Source: an uncultured Lachnospiraceae bacterium
GTDB lineage: Bacteria; Bacillota; Clostridia; Lachnospirales; Lachnospiraceae
Length of the DNA stretch: 64,000 nt
Direction of reading: 5' to 3'
Assembly: GCA_910579395.1 (NCBI GenBank)
Contig: CAJTUC010000004.1
Location: forward strand, 124,001 to 188,000
Position 1 is the first letter of the stretch; every line of letters begins with the position of its first letter. Made by a program: the position numbers and the translations under genes. The notes below the pieces were generated by a model. That model was not told the DNA's origin. It did no database searches and worked only from the letters and a program-made list of their open reading frames with translations. Shown here piece after piece: positions 1 to 9,086 of the stretch.

Positions 1-2
1 AT

Positions 3-1157
3 GACCTGAAGAAAGAAGCAGTCCAAAAACTTCGTGAAATTCAGGCAGAACGCGCCAAACAGGAAGTAGATCACCTGATCAACCATATGCCGCTCCATAT
101 GGACAGAAAACAGCTTGCCGCATATCTGGACAAAATCGGCCAATATCAGGGCGTGGATATCACACCATACCGCCAACAGCTGGAACAGCGCAAAAATATG
201 GCGGAAAAAGAAGAAATAACCGCTATGATAAAACGCGGCGGTAAAAAAGAACGGAACGCACTATGGAATCTGTATGAGCAATTACAGAAAGCAGACTATA
301 AAGAAGAAAACAAAGCGCCTTTTCTGGAAAAGATATACGCAAAAATCCGGAAAATGGATGAAGAAAGAATCGAACAGATCTGTCCGAGCATCGTAAACCT
401 CTCTTTTACAGAAGGCTTAAAGGCTCATGACCGGATCAGCCAGGGTACGTTCCTGCCGGAACTGAAAGTCAATACGCTGGAAATGATCGAAAGACGCCTT
501 ACCCGGCTCAAGACAGACGAAAGCGTCCAGCTGATGCGGAAACTGAAACGCGATCTGGAAGAAGAACTGCCGGACTGCACCGATTTCTACTATTATAATG
601 CGCGGGAAGAAATGAAGCGAACTCCGGACACTTACGCCAATACTTCCGTACAGGCCGATTTATATAGCGAAGAAGAAAAGCTGGAATCCGAAAATAACCG
701 GGATGCCATGCTGTACGCCATAAACGGTTATGCCGCACAAAGAGGACCTTATGAGTATCCGTTAATGGTCTGCGATGCTTCCCGAAGCCAAAACGGCAAA
801 GAAGGCTTTGTCCTGACACCGGACCATATTTTTTACCATACCCTTTTCAGTTCAGGCGTTATCAACATACCAGATATCGAAAGGGTACAGCCGGGCAGAA
901 AGCTATTCGGAAAAGGCATCTATGTAAAGTGCGACGGCCAGAAGGAAAAACTTCCAAATCATGTACCGACCCAGGACTGGGACGCTTTTGCCGCAGTTCT
1001 GAATGATTTCGTGACCTATCTTCAGGAACGGCCGGAATCCAGAAGCATTGAATATATGGCAAAAGAAACACATGACGTAAAATGTTGTTACCGCTGCGGC
1101 TTTGTCTACAAGACCGGCAATGTCTGCCCCAAATGCGGCAGTAAAATGAATCGTTAG
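3..1157 (+). CDS. Hypothetical protein with C-terminal zinc ribbon (5' end outside window)
   Basis: The frame is open to the left edge, so the N-terminus is missing; 385 codons are visible. Residues upstream of the first internal ATG (position 87) are charged and helical, suggesting the protein continues leftward. The C-terminus carries a compact zinc ribbon, with Cys residues in CYRCG and CPKCG. Before it lies a stretch of alternating hydrophobic residues around GFVLTPDHIFYH, which could be a PH-like beta domain; that is only an impression. The middle is rich in Lys/Glu. I do not recognise the family. The stop is 17 bases before the ATG of the next, broken gene, so they may be co-transcribed. 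Existence of the gene is well supported; function is unknown. Confidence 0.8.
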   Translation, partial: DLKKEAVQKLREIQAERAKQEVDHLINHMPLHMDRKQLAAYLDKIGQYQGVDITPYRQQLEQRKNMAEKEEITAMIKRGGKKERNALWNLYEQLQKADYKEENKAPFLEKIYAKIRKMDEERIEQICPSIVNLSFTEGLKAHDRISQGTFLPELKVNTLEMIERRLTRLKTDESVQLMRKLKRDLEEELPDCTDFYYYNAREEMKRTPDTYANTSVQADLYSEEEKLESENNRDAMLYAINGYAAQRGPYEYPLMVCDASRSQNGKEGFVLTPDHIFYHTLFSSGVINIPDIERVQPGRKLFGKGIYVKCDGQKEKLPNHVPTQDWDAFAAVLNDFVTYLQERPESRSIEYMAKETHDVKCCYRCGFVYKTGNVCPKCGSKMNR

Positions 1158-1174
1158 CATATAGGAGGTATTTG

Positions 1175-1447
1175 ATGCAGTTTCCTGAGAAAATTGCCGC
1201 ACTGCTTTTAGGCGAAGAATACAGAACGGATGACATCGGTATGTCAAATGCTTCCGTCCTCTTATTTCAGGATAAAGTTCTGAAAATACAGAATGACGAT
1301 GCGGAAGCTGCAAACGAATATCAAATGATGACATGGCTGCGGGGCAAGAAATTCATAGCAGCTCTCCTCTCCATGACAAAATTCCAAAACAACGCTTTTG
1401 GCCGGCTGTTCAATCTGCATTTATTATACTCATATAGACAACCCTAG
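1175..1447 (+). pseudogene. Truncated aminoglycoside-phosphotransferase-like gene
   Basis: A perfect AGGAGG (1163-1168) precedes ATG 1175. The first ~45 residues match the N-lobe of APH(3')-type kinases: PEKIAALLLG, a loop like DDIGMSNASVLLFQDK, then LKIQ with the Lys expected to contact ATP, and EYQMMTWLRGK. After LRGK the expected Pro-Val-Pro segment is absent and the sequence becomes unrelated, ending after 90 residues, whereas the family is about 260 aa. No catalytic HGD or DxG motif follows. This is therefore a decayed remnant with an intact start site. Resistance is not expected from it. It could alternatively be a truncated generic kinase-like fold gene. Confidence 0.6.
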
Positions 1448-1661
1448 TAAAGCTGTACAATGCGATATTGGATATGATAAAACAGTAATCTAATATGGAT
1501 TCGGAAACAGGTTCCCTGCTAATTTTAAAAAGCGCTTCATAAATACTTATCGCTGTTTATGCTGATCAAAAAAAATGATAATTGGTTATAAGCTTGCATT
1601 TCGCCTTTGCCTGTGATATAGTAGCAAAGGCTGAAATGCGCATATTCAGACTATTTACACC

Positions 1662-1704
1662 GGTGAGTTCGAGACCTTCCTCACCTAAAACAAAACTAAA
1701 GGAG
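1662..1704 (+). promoter_or_regulatory. preQ1-I riboswitch controlling queT
   Basis: A 6-bp stem GGTGAG (1662-1667)/CTCACC (1680-1685) encloses a 12-nt loop and is followed by an A-rich tail ending in ACTAA (1686-1698) that runs straight into the AAGGAG ribosome site (1699-1704). Short stem, 11-12-nt C-containing loop and A-rich tail that can pair back into the loop form the class I preQ1 aptamer. Because tail and ribosome site are adjacent, control is probably translational: ligand binding would hide the ribosome site. The downstream gene belongs to the QueT family, a known partner of preQ1 riboswitches. Confidence 0.85.
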
Positions 1705-1714
1705 ACAAACGAAT

Positions 1715-2275
1715 ATGAAAAAACAATCTTATGACCAGGCGGTTCCCGTCCGAATCGCTCACCCCTTTTTTTCCGTGACCACAATGGCACAAGCGGCGAT
1801 GATCGCAGCCCTCTATGTTGTATTGACTTTTATTGCCAATGCCTTTGGGCTCGCTAATCACGCGGTACAGGTACGCATCTCCGAGGCACTCACCATTCTG
1901 CCTTATTTTACACCAGCCGCCATACCCGGCCTTTTTATCGGATGTCTGATCAGCAACATTCTGACCGGCTGTATCCTGCCTGATATCATTTTTGGCAGTC
2001 TCGCTACGCTAATTGGCGCGCTCGGCACATATGCGCTCAGGAAATGGAAATGGTGCGCTCCGCTCACTCCGATTCTGGCGAATATCTTAGTTGTTCCCCT
2101 CGTCCTGATTTACGGATACGGTTTCCTGATTGAAGGCGTTTCCCTTCTTTCCTGCTATTTCTACTACGTCCTTACCGTCGGTGCCGGAGAGATTATTTCC
2201 TGCGGTATACTGGGTATGTTCTTATTATTTACACTGGAGAAATATGCGGGCAGAATTTTCCCAAGAACAAGCTAA
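1715..2275 (+). CDS. queT: QueT-family queuosine precursor transporter (ECF S component)
   Basis: The 186-residue polytopic protein has about five or six hydrophobic segments and the QueT-family core AAMIAALYVVLT, RISEALTILPYF and IPGLFIGCLISN. QueT proteins are ECF substrate-binding subunits thought to take up preQ1 or a related queuosine precursor; they borrow the shared EcfA/EcfT module, possibly the one at 30.4-33 kb. Start ATG 1715 lies 10 bases after the AAGGAG that ends the preQ1-I aptamer, which supports both the start and the substrate. The gene stands alone and is followed by a hairpin terminator. No queuosine biosynthesis gene is in the window, consistent with salvage. Confidence 0.88.
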   Translation: MKKQSYDQAVPVRIAHPFFSVTTMAQAAMIAALYVVLTFIANAFGLANHAVQVRISEALTILPYFTPAAIPGLFIGCLISNILTGCILPDIIFGSLATLIGALGTYALRKWKWCAPLTPILANILVVPLVLIYGYGFLIEGVSLLSCYFYYVLTVGAGEIISCGILGMFLLFTLEKYAGRIFPRTS

Positions 2276-2313
2276 AAAGCACAGGCTGTGCAGCGAACTT
2301 CCTATCGCACAAA

Positions 2314-2345
2314 AATGAAGTGTGGATTTTTGTCCACACTTCATT
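2314..2345 (+). terminator. Hairpin terminator after queT
   Basis: A perfect 13-bp stem (AATGAAGTGTGGA and its complement) with a six-base T-rich loop lies 38 bases after the queT stop. It is preceded by an A run and followed by an AT-rich tract without a long T run, so it may be a weak or bidirectional terminator. Confidence 0.6.
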
Positions 2346-2444
2346 ATATAGTTTACCACATTCGAAAAATATAGTCTACTAATTTTTTTACTTTTCTTTA
2401 AAATATAAATTACAGGCAGAAAAACCGAAGAAAGGAATACGCAG

Positions 2445-5400
2445 ATGAAACAGGAAAAGGGAAAAAAAATGATCGGACTATCCAGACAGGACGAAGAATC
2501 TTATCTTGCAAAGACACTCTCCATCGTTCAGGATAATGTGGCAAATTACGGGCAGGAAGTTTCGCGGATGCAGGCCGATATTGACGAAATGCTGGCGCAC
2601 TATCACGATAACGATACCGAAGTCCTCACAATTCTGAATAATACAGTCACACTGCACGAGCACATGAAGCGTGCTCTTTCACGCAACGAAAAGGCGATGA
2701 GCAAGCCATATTTTGGCCGAATCATTTTTCAGGATGAAAATCTGCATAAAAAAGAGTCCATCTATATCGGCAAAGGCGGCATCTCAAGGGATACAACACA
2801 CTGGATGGTAGTCGATTGGCGGGCTCCCGTTGCCAATGTCTACTATGAGAACGGGCTGGGGAAATGCAGTTATTCCGCACCGGATGACGTACAGATACCA
2901 ATCGAACTGGAGCTGAAACGAACTTATGAGATTGAAAACGGCAGAATGCTCGATTTCTTCGATACGGAAGTTGTCGCTAACGATGACCTGCTGACAAAAT
3001 ATCTGGCAAAAAACAAGCAAGCCGTACTGAGCGAGATCATTGCGACCATCCAAAAAGAGCAGAACGATATCATCCGAAAATCACCCTATCACAATATGAT
3101 CGTACAGGGTGTTGCGGGCTCCGGAAAAACAACCGTCGCCATGCATCGGATTTCCTTTATTCTCTATAATTATGCGGAGCGTTTTAAAGCGGACGATTTC
3201 TACATCGTCGGAAGCAACCGTATTTTACTGAATTATATAACAGGCGTTCTTCCCGATCTGGATGTATACGGCATCCGACAAATGACGATGGAGCAGCTTT
3301 TTGTGCGCCTTCTATATGAAGACTGGGATGATAAGAAATACCAGATCATAGGCACCGGGCAGACTGCCAGCAGCAGCGTCAAGGGAACACGGCACTGGTT
3401 CCGCGATTTGGAAGCGTACTGTCTTGAACTGGAATGGATGACCATTCCGCGGGAATCCGTTTTCCTGAATCCCCGCCAATTTGTCGAGGGCATTCAAAAT
3501 GGAAAAACCGGTGTTTTCGATACAACAATTGGAAAAAAGATCAATCCTGCAGATATAAAGGAACTGATTCCCCGGGAAACGATAGAACGCTATATACAGC
3601 AGAATCCATCCGTTTCCATTCAGAGCAAGATCAATATGCTGAATGAACGCCTCATGACAAAGGTTAAAGATGAATTTCTGGGAAAAGGCGTATCCTATAC
3701 GGAAAATGAACGAAAGGCCATTCGCAGAGCGTACCGGAGAAGATACGGCGGAAATGTCTGGAAACGCTCTATCTACGATCTGTATCAGGATTTCCTTCGA
3801 AAGCAGACCGCAAAGGGATATAATGTTTCTATCCCGGATACGGAATTTGACGTTTATGACCTGGCGGCACTCGCTTATTTATATAAAAGAGTAAAGGAAA
3901 CCGATGAGATCAGCGAAGCACATCATATCGTCATCGACGAAGCGCAGGACTTCGGCATGATGGCTTACAGCGTCCTGAAATTCTGCATCAAAGACTGTAC
4001 CTATACGATCATGGGCGACGTTTCCCAGAATATCCATTTCGGATACGGATTGAATGACTGGAATGAGTTGAAAGATTTATACCTGACCGATGAAATGGAT
4101 AACTTCGGCATCCTGAAAAAGAGTTACCGCAACACGGTGGAAATCTCGGAATTTGCGGCTAAAATCCTGCATCACGGACAATTTTCCATCTATCCGGCTG
4201 AACCGATCATCCGACACGGCAATCCGGTACAGCTTCTGACTATCCCGGAAAAAAATATGCAATTCCAAAAGGCAGCCGCTATCTGCAAAGAATGGCAGCG
4301 CAAGGGCCTCGATACGATAGCAGTCATCTGCCGGAACAAACGCTCCGCCGAAGAAGCCGCCAAACAGCTTGGCCAATGTATCGAGGTAATCGAAAGCGAC
4401 CTGGAAAAAGCGGTTTTCGGAAGCGGCATTATGACGCTTCCTGTCGAATATACAAAGGGACTGGAATTTGATGCTGTGCTGATACTGAATCCGACGAGAG
4501 AAGAATATCCCGTCGATGACGGCCATGCAAAACTCCTGTATGTGGCTGCGACGCGGGCGCTTCATGAGTTATGTATCATACATGACGGGAACCTTACAGG
4601 TCTGATCGCAGACCCGGTTCCAGAAAGAATAACATGTGCTATCGAAAATAACAACAGGGGGCCGGCATACACCGCACACAACAATACAAAAAAACACAAT
4701 GCTGCAGAAAGACATGACAATGCCGATAGCTCCAATGCTTCCCCATTGTACAAACGATTGTCGAAGCCATCCGTCAATCCCCGCAAGCCCCTGCCCGCCG
4801 CAAATACTTCGAACCGTCAGTCACGGCAGGCGTCTGTGACCGCAACCGCCCCGAGCCGCAACCCACAGCAAACATCAATATCCGAAATTAGCTATCAAAT
4901 GACATCGGGCAGCCGCATGGCACCGGCCGGCAGTATCCCCGCTGCCCCCATCGGCAGACCTCAATTTTCTTTCGGCGATATGCCCGCTACGGAAATGCTT
5001 CGGCCTGCGGGACATTCCAAGATCGACCTCGCGATTCGGTGGAGCGCCAGACAATCTGACGGTCTTTATCTGCAAAGCCGCTACGGCGTACTCCGTTTAA
5101 GCCCGGTCGGCAGCGCCATCATCCGCATCACTTTCGTGAAAGACCGGCAGATGATGCCCGAGGCGAATCCGGCCATCGCAGTCAGTCATATAGACAGAAC
5201 ATGGATGTATCGGGAACGGAACGGTAACATGGAACTTACGACCGACGAACTCTGTTTACAAATCGACAAAATAACGGGTGCAATTAGATATATGACGCAC
5301 GATAAGAAGCTTCTGCTTTCCGAACGAAACAAAGAATGCCGCCAAATTGAAACGGGCTTAAACGGCCAAAACAAGACATGGCTCTTTCTGGACTTTCAGA

Positions 5401-5690
5401 AAAATGAAAATCTGTATGGAATGGGCACACCGGCGCAAAATGGAATAAAACTCCGGGGTTCCGCACGGTATATCTCTCCCGGCTCCGCTACAGGCGAACT
5501 TCCGTTCCTGATTTCTGACAAAGGGTACGGCATCCTTCTTGCATCTGACGGCCCTGCCATTTGCTGTGATATTTCTACCTACGGCTCTTACCTTTATACG
5601 GAAGAGAATGCCATAGATTATTATTTTATTGCCGGAAAGCGGCAGAACACGATTTTAAATGCCTATGCCTATCTTCTGGGCAGATTATAA
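2445..5690 (+). CDS. helD: HelD-like UvrD/Rep helicase fused to an orphan GH31 N-terminal domain
   Basis: Residues 1-~725 form a complete HelD-type RNA-polymerase-recycling motor: an N-terminal coiled-coil arm, Walker A GVAGSGKT at 222-229, the DEAQ Walker B box at 498-501, and the helicase motif VAATRAL at 700-706. Residues ~730-850 are a low-complexity Asn/Ser/Pro/Gln linker. Residues ~857-1081 resemble the N-terminal beta-sandwich (mutarotase-like) domain of family 31 glycoside hydrolases: a strand like LRLSPVGSAIIRITF, then ENLYGMG, PFLISDKGYGIL and IDYYFIAG, ending at YLLGR, where the catalytic barrel normally begins. The barrel is absent; the stop is 57 bases from the convergent HAD gene. 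HelD proteins are usually about 700-800 aa. ATG 2445 follows AAAGG; a second ATG (2469) is possible. Helicase part certain; fused-domain identity by motif only. Confidence 0.85.
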   Translation: MKQEKGKKMIGLSRQDEESYLAKTLSIVQDNVANYGQEVSRMQADIDEMLAHYHDNDTEVLTILNNTVTLHEHMKRALSRNEKAMSKPYFGRIIFQDENLHKKESIYIGKGGISRDTTHWMVVDWRAPVANVYYENGLGKCSYSAPDDVQIPIELELKRTYEIENGRMLDFFDTEVVANDDLLTKYLAKNKQAVLSEIIATIQKEQNDIIRKSPYHNMIVQGVAGSGKTTVAMHRISFILYNYAERFKADDFYIVGSNRILLNYITGVLPDLDVYGIRQMTMEQLFVRLLYEDWDDKKYQIIGTGQTASSSVKGTRHWFRDLEAYCLELEWMTIPRESVFLNPRQFVEGIQNGKTGVFDTTIGKKINPADIKELIPRETIERYIQQNPSVSIQSKINMLNERLMTKVKDEFLGKGVSYTENERKAIRRAYRRRYGGNVWKRSIYDLYQDFLRKQTAKGYNVSIPDTEFDVYDLAALAYLYKRVKETDEISEAHHIVIDEAQDFGMMAYSVLKFCIKDCTYTIMGDVSQNIHFGYGLNDWNELKDLYLTDEMDNFGILKKSYRNTVEISEFAAKILHHGQFSIYPAEPIIRHGNPVQLLTIPEKNMQFQKAAAICKEWQRKGLDTIAVICRNKRSAEEAAKQLGQCIEVIESDLEKAVFGSGIMTLPVEYTKGLEFDAVLILNPTREEYPVDDGHAKLLYVAATRALHELCIIHDGNLTGLIADPVPERITCAIENNNRGPAYTAHNNTKKHNAAERHDNADSSNASPLYKRLSKPSVNPRKPLPAANTSNRQSRQASVTATAPSRNPQQTSISEISYQMTSGSRMAPAGSIPAAPIGRPQFSFGDMPATEMLRPAGHSKIDLAIRWSARQSDGLYLQSRYGVLRLSPVGSAIIRITFVKDRQMMPEANPAIAVSHIDRTWMYRERNGNMELTTDELCLQIDKITGAIRYMTHDKKLLLSERNKECRQIETGLNGQNKTWLFLDFQKNENLYGMGTPAQNGIKLRGSARYISPGSATGELPFLISDKGYGILLASDGPAICCDISTYGSYLYTEENAIDYYFIAGKRQNTILNAYAYLLGRL

Positions 5691-5747
5691 TCTTATCAAG
5701 CCGCAATACATCTCAATGTAATCAGGTCTAACGACCGTTTATCAAAA

Positions 5748-6404
5748 TCATTCAACAAAAAATCGCTTCACCTGAAGCAGGTCATCGAAAACAGCAATGC
5801 TTTTTTCCCGCATTTCCTCCGTCGCAGGCAGCAGATCCGGTACCATGATAGGCATCATGCCGGCACTGTATGCCGCACGGATACCGTTATAAGAATCTTC
5901 GACCGCATAAGCATTTTCGGGAGAGATTCCCATTTTCTCACAGGCCATCAGATAAATATCCGGTTCCGGTTTGCTCCGCTTTAACTGGTCGCCGCCTACT
6001 ACGACCCGGAAATAATCATATAGACCGGCCTGTTTCAGTTCTTCTTCCACGGCCGCCAGCCTGGTAGAAGAAGCCAGACCGACAGGAATCTTCTCCTCCT
6101 TTAAATATTGCAGAAGCTCCCGCACACCTTTTTTCACCGGCAGCCCGCTTTCCCTGACATGCGCATGAAAAAGCTGCGAAGCCTCTTTACTATATTTTTC
6201 AAAATCAAAATCTTTACCATAATGCTCATAGACGATTTCCTGCGTTTTAGCCTTACTCGTCCCGATGCAATCCGTCAAAATCTTTCCGACATCCGGAATA
6301 CCATACTTTCCGCCGACCGCTTCCCAACTGTCAAGTACCAGTTTTTCACTGTCGAAAATAACGCCGTCCATGTCGAAAATAACGACCTTCTGCTCCATAT
6401 TCAT
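5748..6404 (-). CDS. HAD-superfamily phosphatase / phosphoglucomutase-like hydrolase
   Basis: The 218-residue protein has the HAD nucleophile motif FDMDGVIFDSE (Asp11 and Asp13), a helical cap typical of subfamily IA, motif II in GLASSTRLA, the Lys of motif III near SKPEPDIY, and motif IV in AVEDSYNGIRAA. This is the beta-phosphoglucomutase/phosphoglycolate-phosphatase type; the substrate cannot be read from the sequence. Start ATG (6404) lies 6 bases after AAAGGAG; a second ATG two codons later is possible. It is downstream of the 846-aa gene on the same strand, separated by a structured 100-base leader with two hairpins. Confidence 0.85.
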   Translation of the reverse strand: MNMEQKVVIFDMDGVIFDSEKLVLDSWEAVGGKYGIPDVGKILTDCIGTSKAKTQEIVYEHYGKDFDFEKYSKEASQLFHAHVRESGLPVKKGVRELLQYLKEEKIPVGLASSTRLAAVEEELKQAGLYDYFRVVVGGDQLKRSKPEPDIYLMACEKMGISPENAYAVEDSYNGIRAAYSAGMMPIMVPDLLPATEEMREKSIAVFDDLLQVKRFFVE

Positions 6405-6504
6405 AACAATCTCCTTTTTTCACTTTATGGCTAAGCTTTTTCTCAGCCTGCGATATTTGGGCGCAAGCACAAATTTGCGGTTGAAAAATCTCTGATTTTT
6501 CAAC
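6405..6504 (-). repeat. Modular hairpin leader upstream of the HAD gene
   Basis: Reading leftward there is a 12-bp hairpin (GGTTGAAAAATC, loop AGA, complement), a second imperfect hairpin around a TTGTGCTTGCGCCCAA core, then ATCGCAGGCTGAG (plus strand 6442-6454), and finally AAAGGAG before the start codon. The 13-base core ATCGCAGGCTGAG recurs exactly before atpE (16883-16895) and nearly before the SleB gene (20275-20287). Confidence 0.6.
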
Positions 6505-9045
6505 CTAGTCTTCCTCATTCCTTACATAAGTGATAAAGTTATTTCCGTTTTCCAAAAGCCACTGTGTAGAATCATTCATACCTTTTTTATATACGGTTCC
6601 AGTCAGCGGGTCCATGACCACAATGTTCAGCTCATTGAAACCGACGATCAGAACCGCGTTGCCATCCTGAAGCGTTGCCAGTACCGGAATATCCATATTC
6701 ACATAATATAATACAGCATCCAGACTGCATCCTGATAAATCCAACACCTGTACATCCTTTAAACACGCTTCCAGAATAGAGGGAATCGTATTTCCCTGTT
6801 CCAGCAGATATTCGGTACGCCGGGAAACGCCTTCATATTTCAGGATCGTATTCAGGCAGACCGAAAGACTCGTATTCTGTTCCGTCACCTGTTCTCCTTC
6901 AATCGCCATAATCTGATTCCTTGTGCTCCTTGCGGTTCTTTTCCATATATAATCCCCTTCGTCATCCACAATAACGCCGACATTTTCATAAGCATAGATG
7001 ACCGCTTTTCCGGGACCCGAAAAAATTCCCTCTATGCCATTTTTCCCATAGACATAATACCGTTCTCCCGCAGTCTCACCAGCCTCCATAGCGAGTTCAC
7101 GCCGTCCTTCAAAAAGGACCTCTTTCGGTGTCAATATCTTCAGCGCTTTGGTATCGATCGGGTCCTTAACGACAATCTCCAAAATTGTCTCATACTTTTC
7201 AATGACCACGCTGCTGATGCTGTTGCTTCCGGATGAAGTTTTCTCCGTACTCATGATTTGATCATCGTCCGTAGGCGTATACTCGCCGTTTTCCTCGTCC
7301 CATACGACCCTGGACAGCGTGATCTGATTATCCGCAATCGAACTGTCCACCACATAAATGTCCGTTTCGCGGTAGGTCTTTAATACTTTCCCGCTGTCGC
7401 CCTGAATCCGCAGACAATACATTGGAAATGTCGTGTTGCCCGTATGGTCACTTATAATATCTTCCTGTCTGGCCAGTCCATAGATTAAATCTTCTTCCAT
7501 AAAACCGAGCAGTGAAATATATTCGCCGCTGCCGGCGGTAATTTCCGTCTCTTCCTCAGTACCGAGGTTCAACAGCTTTAAGACTGTACTGCTATATTGC
7601 TCTCCGCCCTCCTGCCATACGAGCATTTTATTCGATTTAGACACTTTATAATTTTCTTCCGTCAACCCGGAAACGATGATCTCATAATCTCTCGTCTGCA
7701 AATCGACAGCATAAACATTTCCTTCCAGCATCAAATAACAGATAGCTGATTTATTAATATAAGAGAGTTTTTCCATATCGCTTTTCAGCAGCTCATAAGA
7801 ACGGTCATAGGGGATATATATCTGCTCTTCGACCGTATTTGTCATACTGTTATAAAAGTATACAGAAACACCGACCTCACCCTCATGCCGGCCTCTATTC
7901 ATGTATCCATATACAAGAAATACTACATTCCCAGCCTCATCCACATTCATGATCTTAATCTGGTGCCTCGTATAACTGCTCCGTAAATCCGTAACATCAT
8001 CGCCGTAAAAGGAAAAAAGACGCGCCAGCTTCTGGTCTGCTACATTATAGCTGTACAGTTTGTTGGAACTGACAAAGGCGAAAACATTCCCACCGTCACT
8101 TTCCTGCATCTTTACATCTTTATCCACGATGCCGAGCATAATCTTATCATTTGCATAAACATCGGCATTTTCATCAAAAATCTGCGTCATTTCCCTGTCA
8201 AAATCCAGAAGATACATACGCTCCGGCGTATAACGGATACGATAATATTCCCTGACGTGATAGTAGGTCTTCTCTCTGCCGCTTCGCGTACTGACCATGT
8301 ATTCAAGCTGGAAAGAGCCTGTCCTCTCTTCCAGTTCCTTGATATCGATGACCGGCTCAGTAACCTTCTCCACTTCCAAATCCGCCCATGTCACCTGATG
8401 AAAACTGCTGTGTATTGTCACTTTATGAAGCGTCGAATTGTCTCCCTCCGCATTGGATTCCAGATATTTTGTCAGTTCCGCCGCCGCTTCTCTGTTAAAA
8501 GTCCGGTCATGAAAATCCTGGACATATGCCAGTTTTTCCTGTATATACATTTCCTCTGACTGAATGATCCTCGTATAATAACGAATGGTATCTTTTCCTT
8601 CCGGGGTCAAAAAAAGCACGAGCATATATTCTTTATTCTCGCTTATCAAATCCTTTAAAGTAATTTCACACTGTATTTGGTCATCCGTTTCCCGATATTT
8701 TTCAATCTCTGTACTCTCTACAAGCCTTTCTCCGTTAATGCTCCGCACCTCAAAAGAAAGCGCTTCTATCCTGTTCCCATAAGTATCTATCGTAAATGCC
8801 ACATTCCTGCGGCTTCCAATAGGTAAAAGCGTATCCCTTAAATAACTGGTATCCATATCATTTGCATAACCGTGCAGCCTGTTGACCGGATATTCTTCGA
8901 GCTGCATCGTAACGATTGGAAGGGAAGCTTCCCCCATTTCCATCGTCATATCCGTATTCCCTTTATTCATGACAGCGCTGACACTGAACAATGCCACTAA
9001 AAAAATGATGATCAGATAAACGCCTTTTATGATTGTTTTTTTCAT
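6505..9045 (-). CDS. Membrane-anchored extracellular protein with degenerate C39-like C-terminus
   Basis: The 846-residue protein starts with a basic N-terminus and one hydrophobic segment (about residues 6-24, IIKGVYLIIIFLVALFSV), so it is probably an anchored extracytoplasmic protein. A long beta-rich middle follows (~190-690), with many Tyr and aromatic strands resembling propeller or sandwich repeats. The last ~120 residues look like a papain-like C39 fold: SLSVCLNTILKYEG around the expected Cys, and VLIVGFNELNIVVMDPLTG around the expected His/Asp region. The usual His before VLIVG is Asn (GNAVLIVGF), so catalysis is doubtful. I do not recognise a named family. It sits upstream of the HAD gene and downstream of the methyltransferase, all leftward. 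Confidence 0.75.
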   Translation of the reverse strand: MKKTIIKGVYLIIIFLVALFSVSAVMNKGNTDMTMEMGEASLPIVTMQLEEYPVNRLHGYANDMDTSYLRDTLLPIGSRRNVAFTIDTYGNRIEALSFEVRSINGERLVESTEIEKYRETDDQIQCEITLKDLISENKEYMLVLFLTPEGKDTIRYYTRIIQSEEMYIQEKLAYVQDFHDRTFNREAAAELTKYLESNAEGDNSTLHKVTIHSSFHQVTWADLEVEKVTEPVIDIKELEERTGSFQLEYMVSTRSGREKTYYHVREYYRIRYTPERMYLLDFDREMTQIFDENADVYANDKIMLGIVDKDVKMQESDGGNVFAFVSSNKLYSYNVADQKLARLFSFYGDDVTDLRSSYTRHQIKIMNVDEAGNVVFLVYGYMNRGRHEGEVGVSVYFYNSMTNTVEEQIYIPYDRSYELLKSDMEKLSYINKSAICYLMLEGNVYAVDLQTRDYEIIVSGLTEENYKVSKSNKMLVWQEGGEQYSSTVLKLLNLGTEEETEITAGSGEYISLLGFMEEDLIYGLARQEDIISDHTGNTTFPMYCLRIQGDSGKVLKTYRETDIYVVDSSIADNQITLSRVVWDEENGEYTPTDDDQIMSTEKTSSGSNSISSVVIEKYETILEIVVKDPIDTKALKILTPKEVLFEGRRELAMEAGETAGERYYVYGKNGIEGIFSGPGKAVIYAYENVGVIVDDEGDYIWKRTARSTRNQIMAIEGEQVTEQNTSLSVCLNTILKYEGVSRRTEYLLEQGNTIPSILEACLKDVQVLDLSGCSLDAVLYYVNMDIPVLATLQDGNAVLIVGFNELNIVVMDPLTGTVYKKGMNDSTQWLLENGNNFITYVRNEED

Positions 9046-9086
9046 ATCATTTCAATTCCTTTGTCCAACAATCCTGTCTTTTCCTC

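Noticed and set aside
508..1334. Long antisense frames opposite the zinc-ribbon gene
   Set aside because: They lack ribosome sites and their proteins are arginine/serine-rich shadows of the coding strand.
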